Positions 51,718 to 60,666 of a stretch of DNA of 64,000 nucleotides are shown in pieces; position 1 is the first letter of the stretch, and every line of letters begins with the position of its first letter. The notes under the pieces are model-generated. The model was not told where the DNA came from. It did no database searches and saw only the letters and a program-made list of their open reading frames with translations. A program made the position numbers and the translations under genes. Origin of the DNA: Bacillus benzoevorans (GTDB lineage: Bacteria > Bacillota > Bacilli > Bacillales > Cytobacillaceae); assembly GCF_014207535.1 (NCBI RefSeq), contig NZ_JACHGK010000015.1, positions 22,468-86,467 on the forward strand, written 5' to 3'.

Positions 51718-53220
51718 TTAATTTTCCGCTAATTTCGCCCGGCTTTCTGTGGCAGAGGGTCTGCCGCTTTTATCCTCCGCCTGCGTGGCTCGTTTCATAA
51801 AGAAAGACAGGACAAGAGCCCCAGCTGTTATAAAGGTGGCAACTAAAAAGGCAAAATTAATCCCTTCCAGCATCGCCTGCATCGCAATGTGCTGCTGGAC
51901 TCCTGCTGTTTGCTGTCCAGCCGCTTCTGTCAACAGCCTTACTGAAGCAGATTCTGTCCGTATCGTCATAATGGTGACCAGCAAAGCTGTACCGATAGCA
52001 CCGGAAACCTGATTCAAGGTATTGTTCATCGCAGTTCCATGCGGGTAAAAACGGGTTGGCAGTTCATTTAAGCCATTCGTCGATACCGGCATAAAGATTA
52101 ACGCCATTCCGAGCATCCTTAAGGCATGTAATACGATTAATGAAGTGTATGACGTTTCGAATGTTAATTGGCTAAAAAAGTATGTGGCGACCGTTGTGAT
52201 CGTTAAACCAATAACTGCTAAAACCCGGCCTCCGTATTTGTCAAACAGCCTTCCTGTTATCGGTGATAAAAAGGCATTCAAGACAGCTCCCGGCAGGAGC
52301 ATTAATCCTGTATCCATCGGGGAAATACCTCGTATTGCCTGGGCATAAATCGGCAGCATTAAAAAGCCGGAAAACAGCGCCATGTTTAAAATCATAATGA
52401 TAATCGATGCCAAGGTAAATGACGGAAATTTAAAGACAGCAAAACTCAGCATCGGTTCTTCTAGTTTCGACTGGCGTAATATGAATAAGGTTAACGTGAT
52501 AACCCCGATCATTAAGGACAAATATACTTGCGGACTGCCCCAGCCTGCATTGCCGGCTGAGCTGAATCCGTAAAGAAGGCCGCCAAAACCTAAACTCGAT
52601 AATACAACTGACAGGAGGTCGAGACGAATATCGACTTTTTCCTTTTTATCCTTTAATAAAAAGAATCCAATCAGAAAAATAAGCAGTGAGATAGGAGCGA
52701 TGAACATAAACAGCATTCTCCAGCTATAATGCTCGACAATCCAGCCGGATAAAGTAGGACCGATTGCCGGAGCGAACATGATGATAAGACCGAAAACCCC
52801 CATCGCTGTTCCTCTCTTTTCAATTGGAAAGCTTACGAGCATAACATTCATCAGCACCGGCATCATGATGGCTGCACCAGCTGCCTGAACTACCCTTGCT
52901 GCTAAAAGGAGTGGAAATATATGAGCGATGCCGCCAATAATTGTTCCAATCGTAAATAATCCCATTGCTGCTAAAAATAAGTGGCGAACCGAGTACTTTT
53001 GAATCAAAAACGCGGTCGTTGGAATCATAATTCCGCTCACTAACATAAAGACCGTTGACAGCCATTGAACCGTTGCCGTGTTGACATGTAAGTCGGTCAT
53101 GATAGATGGAAGGGCAACATTTAATAACGTGTTATTCAAAAAGGTGATAAAAGCTCCAACCATTAAAACAGCCAACAATCCATAAGGCGGGCGGGTAGTT
53201 TTTTTCACTGTATGGTCCAT
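51718..53220 (-). CDS. DHA2 (EmrB/QacA) family drug:H+ antiporter
   Basis: A 500-residue, 14-span multidrug exporter. The N-terminus MDHTVKKTTRPPYG leads into the first span with LNNTLLNVALPSIMTDL (motif D1). WLSTVFMLVSGIMIPTTAFL, VVQAAGAAIMMPVL and the motif C segment GPTLSGWIVEHYSWRMLF are typical of DHA2. The cytosolic C-terminal tail is polar. ATG 53220 has AAAGGAGG 7 bases upstream; the longer frame to 53250 includes that site. It is the third exporter of four in this neighbourhood. Confidence 0.9.
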   Translation of the reverse strand: MDHTVKKTTRPPYGLLAVLMVGAFITFLNNTLLNVALPSIMTDLHVNTATVQWLSTVFMLVSGIMIPTTAFLIQKYSVRHLFLAAMGLFTIGTIIGGIAHIFPLLLAARVVQAAGAAIMMPVLMNVMLVSFPIEKRGTAMGVFGLIIMFAPAIGPTLSGWIVEHYSWRMLFMFIAPISLLIFLIGFFLLKDKKEKVDIRLDLLSVVLSSLGFGGLLYGFSSAGNAGWGSPQVYLSLMIGVITLTLFILRQSKLEEPMLSFAVFKFPSFTLASIIIMILNMALFSGFLMLPIYAQAIRGISPMDTGLMLLPGAVLNAFLSPITGRLFDKYGGRVLAVIGLTITTVATYFFSQLTFETSYTSLIVLHALRMLGMALIFMPVSTNGLNELPTRFYPHGTAMNNTLNQVSGAIGTALLVTIMTIRTESASVRLLTEAAGQQTAGVQQHIAMQAMLEGINFAFLVATFITAGALVLSFFMKRATQAEDKSGRPSATESRAKLAEN

Positions 53221-53647
53221 TCGCGTTCCTCCTTTATACATTAAGTACATATATTTATACTATTGTTTTAATGAGTCATAACGCCTATCTTAAACGATAA
53301 AAATCAATTATGCAATGAAAATAAATAGGCTGTTTCTTCCATATAAATGTGAACGATATATTGTTTAATAAGTAGAAAAAATCAGCCACTTTTATCGCTG
53401 TCATTTAGTGTGTGCAAATCAAGAGAATAATAATAACAACAAAAAGAGAACCGGAAGGCTGTCCCTAAAAAACAACTCCCGGTTCCACTTACCTTCATTT
53501 AATTAAACGTTTGATTAAGAGACTATCTTCTAAACGTCCCGTTTCCTATACAGCTTTTATATTTCACAATAAGTCCCAGATGATGAGAGGAGATTGGACC
53601 TTTATTTCTTAATATTCAGTGAAAAATTCCAGAGCTGCCCCTGTACC
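53221..53647. other. Gene-free region between the hydrolase and DHA2 genes
   Basis: 427 bases containing the DHA2 promoter region, a GAACCGG/CCGGTTC inverted repeat (about 53449-53487) and a small dyad TTAATTAAACGTTTGATTAA (about 53499-53518), which could be a regulator site. No gene is supported. Confidence 0.4.
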
Positions 53648-54877
53648 TCACTTTGCATAGTGAAGAACAGCCTGCTCCAGGACATCAATCCCCTTAAGGA
53701 CAACATCCATTGGAGTATATTCATTTGGATGATGGCTGAGACCATCCACGGAAGGAATGAAAATCAGGCCCGTCGGACATAGTCTTGCCATATTCATCGC
53801 ATCATGTCCGGCCCCGCTCGGCATTACCTCATACGGGAGGTCTTTCTCTTCGCATATCCTTTTCAATGTGTCGACAACGTCAGCATGAAGCAGGACCGGC
53901 TCTTCTGAACTGATTTCGAGACTTTGAACTTCCAGCTGTCTCTTCTCTTTGACTGCAGCTATCACTTCATGCAGTTCATCCAGCACTCTCTTTCTTGATG
54001 CAAGAGAAGTTGAACGAATATCCACCTTCATTTCCACTTCGCCGGGAATGACGTTCATGGCGCCGCTCTCAATGTTCATTACCCCGACCGTAGCAACCGT
54101 TCCATTCTCCTGCTCGCGAATTGCCGCCTGTTCCAGTGCTAAAGCGATCTCGGATGCCCCTAAGAGAGCGTCTTTCCTCATATTCATCGGGGTCGTACCG
54201 GAATGTGATGCCTTCCCGATGATTTTAAAAATAAACCGCTCCGGTGCCGCGATGCCAGTCACAACGCCGATCTTTTTCTCATTGTTGATTAAAATTGGTC
54301 CCTGCTCAATATGCAGCTCAAAAAAGGCCTTAAATTCCTCATCTTTCCTGCTGGCATCATCAATACTGTTAAAATCAAGAGCACATAACGCGAAGGCTTT
54401 CTCCAGGGTGATTCCATCTCGATCTCTTAAATGGCGATACTTCTCCTTATCGATCACACCTGCCATGGCCTTACTGCCAACGGTAGAGACCCCGAAACGG
54501 GCGGATTCCTCGCAGGCAAAGGAAATAATTTCAATCGGATGATCCGTTTCAATTCCTTTTTCATTTAAGCGTTTAATGACTTCGAGTGCTGCTGTAACTC
54601 CCACTGCCCCGTCATATTTTCCGCCTGAATAAACCGTATCTAAATGGGAGCCCATCGCAACAGGCGGGAGTCCCTTTATTCTGCCTTCTCTTCTGGCAAT
54701 AACGTTCCCGCATGAATCCATACGGATATCTAAATTTTCAGATTTGCACATCCGCATAAAAGCATGGGTACAGGTTTGTTCTTCATTTGAATAGGCAACT
54801 CTTGTAATCCCCTTATCGCCTGAATTATATTGATTGATTTTATCAAAAAGGAGTTGATATCTTTCCTTGCTGCCCAT
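53648..54877 (-). CDS. Zn-dependent amidohydrolase, allantoate/N-carbamoyl-amino-acid hydrolase family (M20)
   Basis: A 409-residue cytosolic enzyme of the M20 peptidase-like hydantoinase/carbamoylase group. Metal ligands are visible in GSHLDTVYSGGKYDGAVGV (His, Asp), ACEESARFG (Glu-Glu) and the terminal HHPNEYT (His), with the lid-domain substrate residues in ELHIEQGP and KASHSGTTPMNMRKDA. Likely reaction: hydrolysis of allantoate, ureidoglycolate or N-carbamoyl amino acids to release ammonia and CO2. No other ureide genes are adjacent, so the exact substrate is open. Start ATG follows TTGGAGGC. Confidence 0.87.
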   Translation of the reverse strand: MGSKERYQLLFDKINQYNSGDKGITRVAYSNEEQTCTHAFMRMCKSENLDIRMDSCGNVIARREGRIKGLPPVAMGSHLDTVYSGGKYDGAVGVTAALEVIKRLNEKGIETDHPIEIISFACEESARFGVSTVGSKAMAGVIDKEKYRHLRDRDGITLEKAFALCALDFNSIDDASRKDEEFKAFFELHIEQGPILINNEKKIGVVTGIAAPERFIFKIIGKASHSGTTPMNMRKDALLGASEIALALEQAAIREQENGTVATVGVMNIESGAMNVIPGEVEMKVDIRSTSLASRKRVLDELHEVIAAVKEKRQLEVQSLEISSEEPVLLHADVVDTLKRICEEKDLPYEVMPSGAGHDAMNMARLCPTGLIFIPSVDGLSHHPNEYTPMDVVLKGIDVLEQAVLHYAK

Positions 54878-55012
54878 GCTAATGCCTCCAATTCTGTTTT
54901 TCTTAGTTTATATGTAAGTTTAAATAGAATTTAGCAAAAGTTCAATTATGAACGACAGCAAAAGCGATTTTTCAGTCGAACAGCGTTAAGATTAACTTTT
55001 TTTAAAAAATAA

Positions 55013-55038
55013 TGAACGATATGATAAATGAGAGCGTC
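55013..55038 (+). promoter_or_regulatory. SigY-type ECF promoter upstream of sigY
   Basis: TGAACG (55013-55018), 16 bases, CGTC (55035-55038). This matches the autoregulatory promoter type I recall for B. subtilis SigY and lies 36 bases before the sigY start. Confidence 0.6.
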
Positions 55039-55073
55039 CTATAAGTGAACGAAGAGGAAAGGGGGCATCTAAG

Positions 55074-55619
55074 GTGGAAAATGCTGATGACAGAGACCTG
55101 ATTATAAAGGCAATAGCAGGCAGCGATGATGCATTTACGGAGCTTTTTCAGCGCTATTATTCCTTTTTATATAAATACCTGTTAAAGCTGACCCTGAATG
55201 AAGAGACGAGCCGGGATTTAGCCCAGGAGACAATGATAAAATGTTATTCGAACCTTTCTTCTTTTAAAGGTACGGGGAAATTCTCTACCTGGATGATTTC
55301 GATTGCCTCCCGCCTTTATATCGATTCCATAAGAAAAAAACAACGTGAAGAAAAAAGAATTAGTAAAATCATTCATCACATGTCACGGCAGTTAAGCTGG
55401 AAAGCCCAAAATAAGGGCTTGGAATGGAGCGATTCATTCACAGATTTCAATCAGCTTGAGGCTGATATTAGAATCCCTATTCTTCTGCGTCACTACTACG
55501 GCTATACGTACGAGGAAATCAGCGTCATGCTTGGCATCAAAACAGGAACAGTAAAATCACGGGTTCACACTGGAATCAACAGGCTGAAAAAGGAGTGGAA
55601 TGACGATGACCAATCATAA
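55074..55619 (+). CDS. sigY: ECF RNA polymerase sigma factor SigY
   Basis: A 181-residue extracytoplasmic-function sigma factor. Region 2 spans about 10-85 (DAFTELFQRYYSFLYKYLLKLT, ETSRDLAQETMIKCYSNLSSFKGTGKFSTWMISIASR). Region 4 spans about 118-175 (ILLRHYYGYTYEEISVMLGIKTGTVKSRVHTGINRLKKE). The genes behind it follow the B. subtilis sigY-yxlCDEFG order and sizes, which fixes the name. The GTG at 55074 has an AAAGGGGG site. Its stop overlaps the yxlC start by 20 bases. Confidence 0.9.
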   Translation: MENADDRDLIIKAIAGSDDAFTELFQRYYSFLYKYLLKLTLNEETSRDLAQETMIKCYSNLSSFKGTGKFSTWMISIASRLYIDSIRKKQREEKRISKIIHHMSRQLSWKAQNKGLEWSDSFTDFNQLEADIRIPILLRHYYGYTYEEISVMLGIKTGTVKSRVHTGINRLKKEWNDDDQS

Positions 55620-55941
55620 AGATGCAAAAGATAAACTTTTATCGCGGCTGCAAATTGATTGGAAGCAGCTGGATCAGCTCGGATCACAGCCTGCCCCCGG
55701 CAAGGCATCGATCAAGGAACAACTCGCGATGGCGAAGGCCGAGAAAAGAAAGGCTTTTTATAAAGAGCTCTCGCTGTTCATTACTTTTGCCCTGCTGATC
55801 CTGACTGTCCTGATAACGATTGTTTTTAAGGCACCGCAAATATTTATCTGGACTCAGGTTTTGTCCCTGGTAGCCGCTCCAATTATTTTCCTTGTGTTAA
55901 ACAAGAGAAGGGCAAAGGAGGCTGACTTTTATGAGCGATAA
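55600..55941 (+). CDS. yxlC: YxlC-like membrane protein, probable anti-SigY factor component
   Basis: A 113-residue protein. The N-terminal soluble part (1-60, WKQLDQLGSQ and a Lys-rich helix) can face SigY, followed by two membrane spans (about 62-84 and 88-104). In B. subtilis YxlC and YxlD negatively regulate SigY (established). AAAAGGAG precedes ATG 55600, with a second ATG two codons later. It overlaps sigY and yxlD. Confidence 0.8.
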   Translation: MTMTNHKDAKDKLLSRLQIDWKQLDQLGSQPAPGKASIKEQLAMAKAEKRKAFYKELSLFITFALLILTVLITIVFKAPQIFIWTQVLSLVAAPIIFLVLNKRRAKEADFYER

Positions 55942-56140
55942 AGAACTATTTCTTCTGCTTCTGCCGGTGCTTATTCCCGTCCTGCTCACACAGAGCATCC
56001 TCCTTTTTATTGACGCCAAAAAGAAGGGAAGCTATCCATGGTTTTGGGGAATTTGGGGGCTGATCCAAGTGCCGACACCAACCTTGTGTTATCTCTTATT
56101 TGTCGTATGGCCTTATAAAAGAAAACAAAAAAGGAGCTGA
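55931..56140 (+). CDS. yxlD: YxlD-like small membrane protein, probable SigY regulator
   Basis: A 69-residue, two-span protein (KELFLLLLPVLIPVLLTQSILLF and WGIWGLIQVPTPTLCYLLFVVW). Size, position and a basic C-terminus (PYKRKQKRS) match B. subtilis YxlD, the main negative regulator of SigY. AAAGGAGG precedes the ATG, inside the end of yxlC. Confidence 0.8.
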   Translation: MSDKELFLLLLPVLIPVLLTQSILLFIDAKKKGSYPWFWGIWGLIQVPTPTLCYLLFVVWPYKRKQKRS

Positions 56141-56146
56141 AAAGAC

Positions 56147-56338
56147 ATGCCAGACCTGAATTGGGCACTCATTGCCCCTCTTATCGTATTGCAGCTTATC
56201 TTAGCCGTCTTCGCCTTAGTGAACTGCATCAAGCAGGAAAAAACGAACGGTCCGAAATGGATGTGGATATTAATCATTCTCTCTGTTAATTTAATCGGTC
56301 CTATCCTCTATTTTGTTATCGGGAGGAAAAACTCATGA
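56147..56338 (+). CDS. yxlE: YxlE-like PLDc_N-type small membrane protein
   Basis: A 63-residue, two-span protein with the pattern of phospholipase-D N-terminal-like membrane anchors: LIVLQLILAVFALVNCIKQE, then KWMWILIILSVNLIGPILYFVIGRK. It matches B. subtilis YxlE in size and position. AAGGAG precedes the ATG, and the stop overlaps the yxlF start (ATGA). Confidence 0.8.
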   Translation: MPDLNWALIAPLIVLQLILAVFALVNCIKQEKTNGPKWMWILIILSVNLIGPILYFVIGRKNS

Positions 56339-57243
56339 GGGAAAACATATTGTTACAAGTGAATGAGTTAACCAAAACCTATGGGCAGCACCAGGCTGTG
56401 AAACAGTTATCCTTTCAAATTGAAAAGGGAAAATGCATTGCCATCATTGGTCCGAATGGTGCCGGAAAAACAACCACACTGCACATGCTGGCCGGTCTTC
56501 TGACACCCTCTTCCGGCACCATTCTCTTTCCCGGCAGCAAGAAAAAGGATTACCGCCAGTTAATCGGCTTTTTACCGCAGCATCCTGCCTTTTTTTCCTG
56601 GATGACAGCTAAGGAGTTCCTACAGTTTGCCGGCAGGCTCTCACATCTAACGAAAGCGCAGCTGACCGCCAAAATTGACGAAACGCTGGCATTCGTCAGT
56701 CTCCTCGATGTGAAAAATAAGAAAATCGGCGGCTTTTCCGGAGGAATGAAACAAAGACTAGGGCTTGCTCAAGCACTGATCCATGACCCTGAACTCCTCA
56801 TTCTTGATGAACCGGTATCAGCCCTTGATCCAAACGGCAGAAGGGATGTACTGAAAATGCTTCAGGCACTGAAAGCACGGATGACGATCCTTTTCTCCAC
56901 ACATGTGCTGCACGATGCGGAACAGGTCTGTGATTCCGTCATTATGTTAAAGGAAGGGAAAATCAAGTGGAACGGCAGCTTAACCGAGCTTAAATATAAC
57001 CAGTCCGCTTCGGCCATTAAAATCAGGACAACAGAACCACTGGAACACCGCTTTGACGGTATGCCAAAACTAGCCCATATCGAATACCAAGATTTACACA
57101 CCGCCGTTCTTTACTTTGATGAACCTTCTTTTGATAAACGCCTTCTTTTAACAAGAATAATAGAAAACAAACTGAATCTGCTCCATTTTGAACATTTACA
57201 GGATTCGCTCGAAGATGCCTATTTGAAGGTGATGAATCAATGA
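56335..57243 (+). CDS. yxlF: YxlF-like ABC transporter ATP-binding protein
   Basis: A 302-residue ABC ATPase with Walker A GPNGAGKTTT (about 39-48), signature GGFSGGMKQRLGLAQAL (about 132-148), Walker B LLILDEPVSALDPNG and switch FSTHVLHDAE. A C-terminal accessory domain of about 80 residues follows. It pairs with yxlG as an exporter in the SigY operon; the cargo is unknown. Confidence 0.9.
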   Translation: MRENILLQVNELTKTYGQHQAVKQLSFQIEKGKCIAIIGPNGAGKTTTLHMLAGLLTPSSGTILFPGSKKKDYRQLIGFLPQHPAFFSWMTAKEFLQFAGRLSHLTKAQLTAKIDETLAFVSLLDVKNKKIGGFSGGMKQRLGLAQALIHDPELLILDEPVSALDPNGRRDVLKMLQALKARMTILFSTHVLHDAEQVCDSVIMLKEGKIKWNGSLTELKYNQSASAIKIRTTEPLEHRFDGMPKLAHIEYQDLHTAVLYFDEPSFDKRLLLTRIIENKLNLLHFEHLQDSLEDAYLKVMNQ

Positions 57244-58016
57244 GTAATTTTATAACGCTTTTTCAAAAAGAATTAAAAGAAGCCTTACGGAGCGGGAGAT
57301 GGATCTGGCTGCCCATTGCCTTTGCCATTCTTGGTATTTCCCAGCCGCTCTCTAGCTATTACATGCCGCAAATCCTTGAAAGTGCAGGTAATCTCCCTGA
57401 AGGGGCCGTCATTGAAATTCCAACTCCCACTGGTGAGGAGGTTTTAGCGGCAACACTCAGTCAATTTGGGACAGTCGGTACATTGCTGCTCGTGATCGCC
57501 TTCATGGGAGCAATATGTACTGAACGGCAAAATGGAACATTGGCGCTGGTTATGGTTCGCCCGGTGAGTCCCTTGCAGTATATTGCGAGCAAGTGGTTTT
57601 CGCAAATATTGCTCACTCTTGTCTCCTTCCTCTTCAGCTATGGATTGACCTGGTATTATACAAATTTGCTCTTTCATACCGTGCCATGGGAAAGAGTGCT
57701 TGCGAGTTTTGCTCTTTATAGTTTATGGCTCCTCTTCATTCTCTCAGTCACGATGTTGATCGGGACATGGCTGAAGGCCGCAAGCGGCATTGCCGGACTG
57801 AGTATTTTGATATTAGGCGGCCTTTCTGTTTTATCAGGACTTTTCACAAAATATACTCAGTGGAGCCCTTCCAATATCAAAACGCAGGTATCTGCAGTGC
57901 TGATGCAGGGGGAAATCGCTGAAAATGGGGTACTTATCATCTGTACAACCATTATCTTGTCTTTGCTATTTGTTGCGATCGCAACGATTAATTTTCGCCG
58001 TTTTGAACAATTTTAG
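57240..58016 (+). CDS. yxlG: YxlG-like ABC transporter permease
   Basis: A 258-residue ABC-2 type permease with six spans. It starts ITLFQKELKEALRSGRWIWLPIAFAI, and the mid-protein motif ICTERQNGTLALVMVRPVSPLQYIASKW is standard for this class. It overlaps yxlF by 4 bases and is the last gene of the operon, followed by a terminator. Confidence 0.88.
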   Translation: MSNFITLFQKELKEALRSGRWIWLPIAFAILGISQPLSSYYMPQILESAGNLPEGAVIEIPTPTGEEVLAATLSQFGTVGTLLLVIAFMGAICTERQNGTLALVMVRPVSPLQYIASKWFSQILLTLVSFLFSYGLTWYYTNLLFHTVPWERVLASFALYSLWLLFILSVTMLIGTWLKAASGIAGLSILILGGLSVLSGLFTKYTQWSPSNIKTQVSAVLMQGEIAENGVLIICTTIILSLLFVAIATINFRRFEQF

Positions 58017-58024
58017 GATCAGGA

Positions 58025-58055
58025 AAAGCACGGGAATTGTTCATCCCGTGCTTTA
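58025..58055. terminator. Bidirectional terminator after yxlG
   Basis: AAAGCACGGGA and TCCCGTGCTTT around an 8-base loop, between convergent yxlG and the MFS gene. Confidence 0.85.
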
Positions 58056-58056
58056 T

Positions 58057-59250
58057 TCACCCTGCAGATGGAGCTTCATGTTTTGCCCCTGCTCTCCAAA
58101 ACACAGAGATCACAATCCCTATTATTAATACAACAGAGGAAAAATAAAACGGATAGTTCAAATTCATATCAAATAAAGCGCCGCCGACAACAGGACCAAA
58201 AATATTTCCTAGACTGGTGAACATCGAGTTCATTCCACCGACGTAGCCCTGCTCATTGCCGGCAACTTTTGATAAGTATGTTGTCAGTGCAGGACGGATT
58301 AAGTCAAAGCCGATAAATAAGATACAGGAGATTACCATAATCGCCATATATGTATTTACAGCCGTTGTTGCAAGAGTCAGGACGACAGACACTGCGAGAC
58401 AGTATCGCGTCAGTGCGATTTCCCCAATCCTTTTTGTTAAACGATCAAAAAGGAATAATTGGGCGATTGCTCCAAGCAGCCCTCCCCCCGTAACCATGAT
58501 GGCGATATCCTTCGGTGTCAAACTGAATTTATGGTCCACAAATAAACTAAACAGCGATTCGAAGGAAGCCAAGCCAAAGCTAAAAATAAGAATTAAGAAA
58601 AAGGCTGCGGCATACATAGGATGAAACATCTTGCGCATCCCAGCCTTCAAGCCTGGCTTCTCGGCCTGTTGTTTCTCATCTGATTCTTTTCTAGCAGGTT
58701 CCTTCAAGAAAAATAGTGAAACGATCGCTGCAGCAACGCCAAATACAGCTGCGGCAAAAAAGGGCAGCCGAATGCTAATCTCCCCTAAAAAGCCCCCAAG
58801 TCCCGGTCCGATAATGAACCCCGTGTTAATAGCCGCTGACATATAGCCAAGCGCTTTTGACCTTTCGCTTTTTGATGTAATATCCGCTAAAAAGGCAGTA
58901 ACAGCAGGCATAATAAAAGCAGCACTGAAACCGCCAAGTATCCGGGAACTAAATAAAACGGTCACACTTCTTCCAAGACCGAATAATGCCTCGGAAAAGG
59001 CAAAAATAATTAATCCAATAAGAATCATTGGCTTACGCCCGTAAAGGTCGACCCACTTTCCTGCAATGGGGGAAATGATCATTTGAGCCATTGCATAAGC
59101 CGCGACTAAATAACCGAAAGTCGAACCGCTGAGACCAAGCTCATTCATAATCGTTGGCATGACCGGAATGACAAGCCCGATCCCTAAAAAGGCGATAAAT
59201 AAATTTCCAAGCAGAATACTTAAAGTGAGTTTATAATTAATTTCCTTCAA
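58057..59250 (-). CDS. NorA/Bmr-like MFS multidrug transporter
   Basis: A 397-residue, 12-span exporter of the DHA1 group. FLGIGLVIPVMPTIMNELGLSG (motif D1), GKWVDLYGRKPMILIGL (motif A), SSRILGGFSAAFIMPAV (motif B) and GFIIGPGLGGFLGE (motif C) are all present. B. subtilis has an MFS protein, YxlH, near sigY-yxlCDEFG, so this may be its counterpart; alternatively it is a NorA/Blt-type pump. The TTG start follows GAGGAG by 8 bases. Confidence 0.87.
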   Translation of the reverse strand: MKEINYKLTLSILLGNLFIAFLGIGLVIPVMPTIMNELGLSGSTFGYLVAAYAMAQMIISPIAGKWVDLYGRKPMILIGLIIFAFSEALFGLGRSVTVLFSSRILGGFSAAFIMPAVTAFLADITSKSERSKALGYMSAAINTGFIIGPGLGGFLGEISIRLPFFAAAVFGVAAAIVSLFFLKEPARKESDEKQQAEKPGLKAGMRKMFHPMYAAAFFLILIFSFGLASFESLFSLFVDHKFSLTPKDIAIMVTGGGLLGAIAQLFLFDRLTKRIGEIALTRYCLAVSVVLTLATTAVNTYMAIMVISCILFIGFDLIRPALTTYLSKVAGNEQGYVGGMNSMFTSLGNIFGPVVGGALFDMNLNYPFYFSSVVLIIGIVISVFWRAGAKHEAPSAG

Positions 59251-59335
59251 ACTGCATGCTCCTCATTAAAGATGCCACATCAGATTCATTCCCTATCCTA
59301 CTTATTCTTACAATATTATCGTTGAAAAAGCAAAG

Positions 59336-59359
59336 GATGCATAGGTAATCCTATGCATC
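59336..59359. other. Perfect inverted repeat upstream of a membrane protein gene's stop
   Basis: GATGCATAGG-TAAT-CCTATGCATC, a 10-bp perfect stem. It lies just after the stop of the leftward gene at 59362, so it is probably its terminator hairpin, although the T-run is poor. Confidence 0.45.
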
Positions 59360-59361
59360 GC

Positions 59362-60045
59362 TTAGAATTCTTCTACCCAATCATCTTCCATCATGGGTTC
59401 CTGATTAACATAATATTGAACATTAACAAATGCATGCTTTAAACCGCATTCCTTTTTTACAAAAATTAAAAGCTTGGGATAGGCCTTTTCATCCTCTGCT
59501 TTCTTTTTACGCTCAATCGGAACGTAGATTTGCGGCTTAAATTTATAATCTTTATAACTTCCAGGTTGATTAGGATCAATATTATAGGCATTTATCTGTC
59601 TTTCATCGAAATATACGTATAAGTCGGCAGCCTCACCAAATTGTTCCGTGATAAACGGCCGGAGATCATTGCCTAAATCCTTCGTCCATTTCATTGCCAC
59701 ATAGTTATCTTCCATTTTCCCTGTTTGATTATTATGAAAGACCAGAAATTCAACATTATTCACTTCATCCCGAACCATACCTGCATAACTGTATAACGTG
59801 TCCGTGTCATTTGATTCGAACGCAATATCATAGATTGTGTAATGCCCGCCGGTAAAAACAGTGTTCAAATATTCCTGAGCCTGCTCGCGAGTCTCTTCTT
59901 CCCTTTCCGGAATCGGATCATAAGTCCCCTTCATTCTATCAATAAACGTGACATCTGACATGGCAAAGTAGAGATACACATAGCCAATTCCCAATAAAAC
60001 AAGAACAGTGCCTCCTATTACCGCAAACGTTTTCAATATTTTCAT
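59362..60045 (-). CDS. Hypothetical membrane-anchored protein
   Basis: Not recognised. The 227 residues have an N-terminal membrane anchor (FAVIGGTVLVLLGIGYVYLYFA, about 8-29) and an extracytoplasmic domain rich in Tyr, Asp and Glu (YDPIPEREEETREQAQEYL; YFDERQINAYNIDPNQPGSY), ending DDWVEEF. GGGGGAG precedes the ATG. It is monocistronic. No catalytic motif was seen; it may be a Bacillus-restricted lineage protein. Confidence 0.7.
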   Translation of the reverse strand: MKILKTFAVIGGTVLVLLGIGYVYLYFAMSDVTFIDRMKGTYDPIPEREEETREQAQEYLNTVFTGGHYTIYDIAFESNDTDTLYSYAGMVRDEVNNVEFLVFHNNQTGKMEDNYVAMKWTKDLGNDLRPFITEQFGEAADLYVYFDERQINAYNIDPNQPGSYKDYKFKPQIYVPIERKKKAEDEKAYPKLLIFVKKECGLKHAFVNVQYYVNQEPMMEDDWVEEF

Positions 60046-60189
60046 ATCATCTCCCCCTTATATTGAGGTGATTCCTTTCTTCACTTTCATTTTACCATTG
60101 CCGCTATATTTAAATAGTGAGTGATTTGTGAATTAGAAGACGCTAAACAATCCTGCTGTTACGGTAATCATCAGCATTCCATAATAAAG

Positions 60190-60225
60190 AGACGGTTCGT
60201 GATGATGTTAGATCAAACCGCCTCT
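60190..60225 (-). terminator. Terminator after the small lipoprotein gene
   Basis: GAGGCGGTT and GAACCGTCTC pair on the minus strand with TTTATT following. Confidence 0.6.
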
Positions 60226-60231
60226 GCTTCT

Positions 60232-60609
60232 TTATTCAATTTGCCATGATAGGGTGAAATTGCCTTTATGTTTTTTGCCCACTGCCTGAAGCTTATATTT
60301 ACCCGGCTTATCAATCACTGCTGTACCTCCTGGCTCCAAAACGGCGGTCGTTTCCCCACTGGAGTCTAACACCTCTGCCGTCAGTTCACCCTTTTCAGTA
60401 TTGACCGAAAAAGTAACAGTAAGGGTTTCTCCCTCCTCAAGCTTTACATGTTTAAAATAATTCCCCGTAAAGCTGCTGTAATTTCCTCGCATATCATTCT
60501 CTGTAATTTCAATGTCCCCCACAGTGATCACACGGGAGCCACCCGAACAGCCAGCTAAAACGGCCAGGATCAGCAGCATGAGCAAAAAAATTCCCCGCTT
60601 CTTAAGCAC
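60232..60609 (-). CDS. Small lipoprotein with beta-sandwich-like domain
   Basis: A 125-residue lipoprotein. A basic start and hydrophobic signal (LKKRGIFLLMLLILAVLAGC) has lipobox LAGC. The rest is beta-rich (ETLTVTFSVNTEKGELTAEVLDSSG, KYKLQAVGKKHKGNFTLSWQIE), resembling a lectin-like or PPC-type domain. GTG 60609 follows GAGGGGG; the frame extends to an ATG at 60645 that lacks a ribosome site. Function unknown. Confidence 0.72.
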   Translation of the reverse strand: MLKKRGIFLLMLLILAVLAGCSGGSRVITVGDIEITENDMRGNYSSFTGNYFKHVKLEEGETLTVTFSVNTEKGELTAEVLDSSGETTAVLEPGGTAVIDKPGKYKLQAVGKKHKGNFTLSWQIE

Positions 60610-60666
60610 CTTTATCCCCCTCTTCTTCTGTCCCCTGCTTCCCATTGTTCCAAGGGAAACCTTACT

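Noticed and set aside
53949..54542. A 197-codon plus-strand frame inside the M20 hydrolase gene
   Set aside because: Ser/Ala/Ile-rich shadow on the opposite strand of a recognisable enzyme.
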